Part shown: positions 15,543 through 17,708 of the stretch, piece after piece
How positions within the stretch are numbered: the first letter of the stretch is position 1
How the letters are laid out: the number at the start of each line of letters is the position of its first letter
DNA from: an uncultured Porphyromonadaceae bacterium
GTDB taxonomy: Bacteria; Bacteroidota; Bacteroidia; Bacteroidales; Muribaculaceae
Assembly (NCBI GenBank): GCA_900548705.1
Contig: URLF01000055.1
Coordinates: 1 to 17,708 of the forward strand
Direction of reading: 5' to 3'
Length of the DNA stretch: 17,708 nt
Translations under genes and position numbers: made by a program
The notes under the pieces: model-generated
What the model was told of the DNA's origin: nothing
Seen by the model: the letters and a program-made list of their open reading frames with translations, nothing else
Database searches by the model: none

Positions 15543-15560
15543 TATGTTAAAATCACACCA

Positions 15561-15598
15561 ATAAAATCATTTGTGAAAAATAAAATCATTTGTGAAAA
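15561..15598. repeat. Perfect tandem repeat, 2 x 19 bases, in the gad intergenic region
   Basis: The unit ATAAAATCATTTGTGAAAA occurs at 15561-15579 and 15580-15598 with no mismatch. Each unit carries TCATTTGTGA. The pair lies about 20-56 bases upstream of the antiporter -33 element and about 107 bases before the gadB start, a position suited to a regulator serving both divergent genes. The rest of the 368-base gap (15337-15704) holds no gene. Confidence 0.8.
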
Positions 15599-15704
15599 AC
15601 TTAATCATCCTCCGGAATGTTTAGATGACAGTGACGGGGGAGAGCCAAGCGCTCAGACTTCTGCCAAAATTCAATTATAATCAACTCTATTAAACCTGAA
15701 AACA

Positions 15705-17141
15705 ATGCTCGATTCAAATCTTGACCCCAATTTCCGCAAGGGTGACGCAAAAACCGATGTCTTTGGCTCTGACGCCATGCTCCAGGCTGCTCCCGTAGAC
15801 CGTATTCCCAACGGCCCGACAACCCCTGAGATCGCATACCAGATGGTGAAAGACGAGACCTTCGCCCAGACGCAGCCCCGTCTTAACCTCGCCACCTTCG
15901 TGACCACCTACATGGACGAGTACGCCACCCGTCTGATGAACGAGGCCATCAACATCAACTATATCGACGAGACCGAATATCCCCGTATCGCGGTGATGAA
16001 CGGCAAGTGTATCAACATCATCGCCAATCTCTGGAACACCCCCGAGACCAACAAGTGGAAGACCGGCGCGCTGGCCATCGGTTCATCCGAGGCCTGTATG
16101 CTGGGCGGTATCGCCGCGTGGCTCCGTTGGCGTGAACGCCGTCAGAAGGAAGGCAAGCCTTTCGACAAGCCTAACTTCGTCATCTCCACCGGCTACCAGG
16201 TAGTATGGGAGAAATTCGCCCAGCTCTGGCAGATTGAGATGCGTACCGTGCCCCTGTCGCTTGAGAAGACAACCCTCGACCCCGTCGAGGCCCTGAAGCT
16301 CTGCGACGAGAACACAATCTGTATCGTTCCTATCCAGGGTGTGACCTGGACCGGTCTTAACGATGATGTTGAAGCCCTCGACAAAGCCCTTGACGCATAC
16401 AACGCCAAGACAGGCTACAACATTCCTATCCACGTCGACGCAGCATCCGGCGGTTTCATCCTGCCGTTCCTCTTCCCCGAAGTCAAGTGGGACTTCCGTC
16501 TGAAATGGGTTCTCTCCATCTCGACATCAGGCCACAAGTTCGGCCTCGTATATCCCGGTCTGGGATGGGTTGTCTGGAAGGACAAACAGTATCTCCCCGA
16601 CGTCATGTCGTTCAGCGTCAACTACCTCGGCGCTGAAATCAGCCAGGTAGGTCTGAACTTCTCACGTCCGGCCGCCCAGATTCTCGGCCAGTACTACCAG
16701 TTCATCCGCCTCGGATTCGAAGGCTACAAGAACATCCAGTACAACTCCCTGTCAGTGGCCAAGTATCTCCACAGCCAGGTATCCTCGATGCCCGAGTTCC
16801 AGGCATATTCACCCGATGTGCCCAACCCCATCTTCGTATGGCTGATGAAACCCGAGGTTCAGAAGACCGCCAAGTGGACCCTCTTCGACCTGCAGGACAA
16901 GCTCGCCCAGAAGGGTTGGATGGTACCGGCCTACACGCTGCCCGCCAACATCGAGAACATCGTCGTGATGCGTGTCCTCTGCAAGCAGGGATTCAGCCGC
17001 GACATGGCCGACCAGCTCCTCAACGACATCCGCTTCGCCGTCAACGAGCTCAACGCCCTTGAGTATCCGACCACGACCCGTATCGCCATGGAGAAGAATG
17101 TGCCTCTGGTAGCGAAGACATTCAACCATACCGGCAAATAA
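15705..17141 (+). CDS. gadB: Glutamate decarboxylase
   Basis: A 478-residue cytoplasmic PLP enzyme converting glutamate to GABA and CO2 with consumption of a proton, the core of glutamate-dependent acid resistance. PLP fold landmarks: GSSEACMLGG (126-135), HVDAASGGF (243-251, D245 for the PLP ring nitrogen) and SGHKFGLVYPG (275-285) with the Schiff-base lysine K278. The N-terminal part (FGSDAM, PVDRIPNGPTTPEIAYQ) matches bacterial GadB. The C-terminus FNHTGK places H474 where E. coli GadB has its penultimate pH-sensing histidine; the equivalence is by position, not tested. Length is close to the 466 residues of the E. coli enzyme. It starts at ATG 15705, with an AT-rich leader and no Shine-Dalgarno. 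Glutaminase follows 102 bases later on the same strand and the antiporter is divergent. Confidence 0.96.
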   Translation: MLDSNLDPNFRKGDAKTDVFGSDAMLQAAPVDRIPNGPTTPEIAYQMVKDETFAQTQPRLNLATFVTTYMDEYATRLMNEAININYIDETEYPRIAVMNGKCINIIANLWNTPETNKWKTGALAIGSSEACMLGGIAAWLRWRERRQKEGKPFDKPNFVISTGYQVVWEKFAQLWQIEMRTVPLSLEKTTLDPVEALKLCDENTICIVPIQGVTWTGLNDDVEALDKALDAYNAKTGYNIPIHVDAASGGFILPFLFPEVKWDFRLKWVLSISTSGHKFGLVYPGLGWVVWKDKQYLPDVMSFSVNYLGAEISQVGLNFSRPAAQILGQYYQFIRLGFEGYKNIQYNSLSVAKYLHSQVSSMPEFQAYSPDVPNPIFVWLMKPEVQKTAKWTLFDLQDKLAQKGWMVPAYTLPANIENIVVMRVLCKQGFSRDMADQLLNDIRFAVNELNALEYPTTTRIAMEKNVPLVAKTFNHTGK

Positions 17142-17157
17142 CCGCTATCCATAAAAC

Positions 17158-17218
17158 CGGACACGGCCGGCGACCCACCAACCTGTGACGGCGGGAGCGG
17201 CCGTGTCCGTATATTTTA
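17158..17218 (+). terminator. Hairpin between gadB and glutaminase genes
   Basis: CGGACACGGCCG (17158-17169) pairs perfectly with CGGCCGTGTCCG (17198-17209) over a 28-base loop, followed by the weak U-rich tail TATATTTTA. The stem is strong but the tail is poor and the loop long. It may terminate only partially, letting some transcripts continue into the glutaminase gene, or it may stabilise the gadB 3' end. Confidence 0.6.
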
Positions 17219-17243
17219 CAGACACGCTTCAAAAACGACTGAC

Positions 17244-17708
17244 ATGGATATCATCATAACCAAAAAACAAGTTGAGGAAGCGGCCACCCAGGCCTATGAC
17301 TACGCCTCCAAAATCAAGGGAGGAGCCAACGCCAACTATATCCCGTTCCTGGCCAACATCGACCCTGACCTCTTCGGCCTGAGCGTCATTCTTCCCGACG
17401 GGACGGCGGTCAACCTCGGCGACACCACCTACCGTTTCGGCATCGAATCGGTGTCGAAAGTGCCGACAGCCATCCTGGCGATGCGTCAGCACACCCCCCA
17501 GGGGGTGCTGGAGAAAATCGGCGCGGATGCCACCGGCCTCCCCTTCAACTCGATATTCGCCATCCTGCTCGAGAATGACCATCCCTCCACCCCGCTCGTC
17601 AACGCCGGGGCCATCTCAGCCTGCTCGATGATCGACCCCAAGGGTGACTCCGACGCAAAGTGGAAGGCCATCACTGACAACATCACCGACCTCTGCGGCT
17701 CGGCTCCC
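17244..17708 (+). CDS. glsA: Glutaminase (N-terminal part, runs off the window)
   Basis: An open frame from ATG 17244 to the window end gives the first 155 residues of a serine-dependent beta-lactamase-fold glutaminase, which hydrolyses glutamine to glutamate and ammonia. Family features: ANANYIPFLANIDPDLFGL (28-46), catalytic SxxK motif S69-V-S-K72 in RFGIESVSKV, and PLVNAGAIS further on. A full-length enzyme would be about 310-330 residues, so roughly half is missing only because the window ends. It lies 102 bases after gadB on the same strand. Glutaminase supplies glutamate to the decarboxylase, and its ammonia adds further acid neutralisation, so the neighbourhood supports a gad role. The intervening hairpin suggests separate or attenuated expression. 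No clear promoter was seen in the gap. Confidence 0.93.
   Translation, partial: MDIIITKKQVEEAATQAYDYASKIKGGANANYIPFLANIDPDLFGLSVILPDGTAVNLGDTTYRFGIESVSKVPTAILAMRQHTPQGVLEKIGADATGLPFNSIFAILLENDHPSTPLVNAGAISACSMIDPKGDSDAKWKAITDNITDLCGSAP

Overview
The window looks like chromosomal DNA of a gut Bacteroidales bacterium, most likely a GC-rich lineage such as Muribaculaceae. The family assignment is an inference. The order-level call rests on several promoters of the Bacteroidetes type (TTTG, about 20 bases, then TAnnTTTG), the near absence of Shine-Dalgarno sequences, a DUF2027/Smr protein, a YxLQGxxV...GxYIV secretion-type tail on an amylase, and an AddA-type helicase starting with ASAGSGKTF. No database search was possible.

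Layout. Positions 1-327 are non-coding and repeat-rich: a short hairpin, a run of 9-base units, and a long imperfect hairpin just past the end of the next gene. On the minus strand follow a secreted family 2 glycoside hydrolase (beta-galactosidase type) and a small DUF486 membrane protein. From about 3310 to 5150 the DNA is visibly more AT-rich and carries one plus-strand gene, an AlbA_2/Schlafen-fold ATPase-like regulator with its own promoter and a 10-base tandem repeat in its linker. Next comes a single-gene tRNA-Pro(GGG) unit with a consensus promoter, an unusually long leader and a strong terminator.

Positions 5558-7457 hold a two-gene operon (DUF2027/Smr protein and a flavodoxin-ferredoxin EFR1-type protein). 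A secreted family 13 alpha-amylase with two C-terminal carbohydrate-binding-like repeats follows, preceded by a 12-bp inverted repeat spanning its -7 promoter element. Its terminator loop contains part of the promoter for the next gene, a 1226-residue AddA-type helicase-nuclease.

The right end is a glutamate-dependent acid-resistance and GABA locus. It contains an AspT/YidE-type antiporter (minus strand), divergent from a glutamate decarboxylase gene gadB and a glutaminase gene that runs off the window. Glutaminase would make glutamate from glutamine, GadB would consume a proton while turning glutamate into GABA, and the antiporter is a candidate for exchanging the two. The 368-base divergent intergenic region carries a perfect minus-strand promoter, a perfect 2 x 19-base tandem repeat and several TGTGA/TCACA half-sites.

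I found no convincing wholly new multi-gene system. The best leads are the AspT-type antiporter in the gad locus with its repeated control region, the structured leader ahead of tRNA-Pro, the short repeats in the AlbA_2 gene, and the inverted repeat at the amylase promoter.
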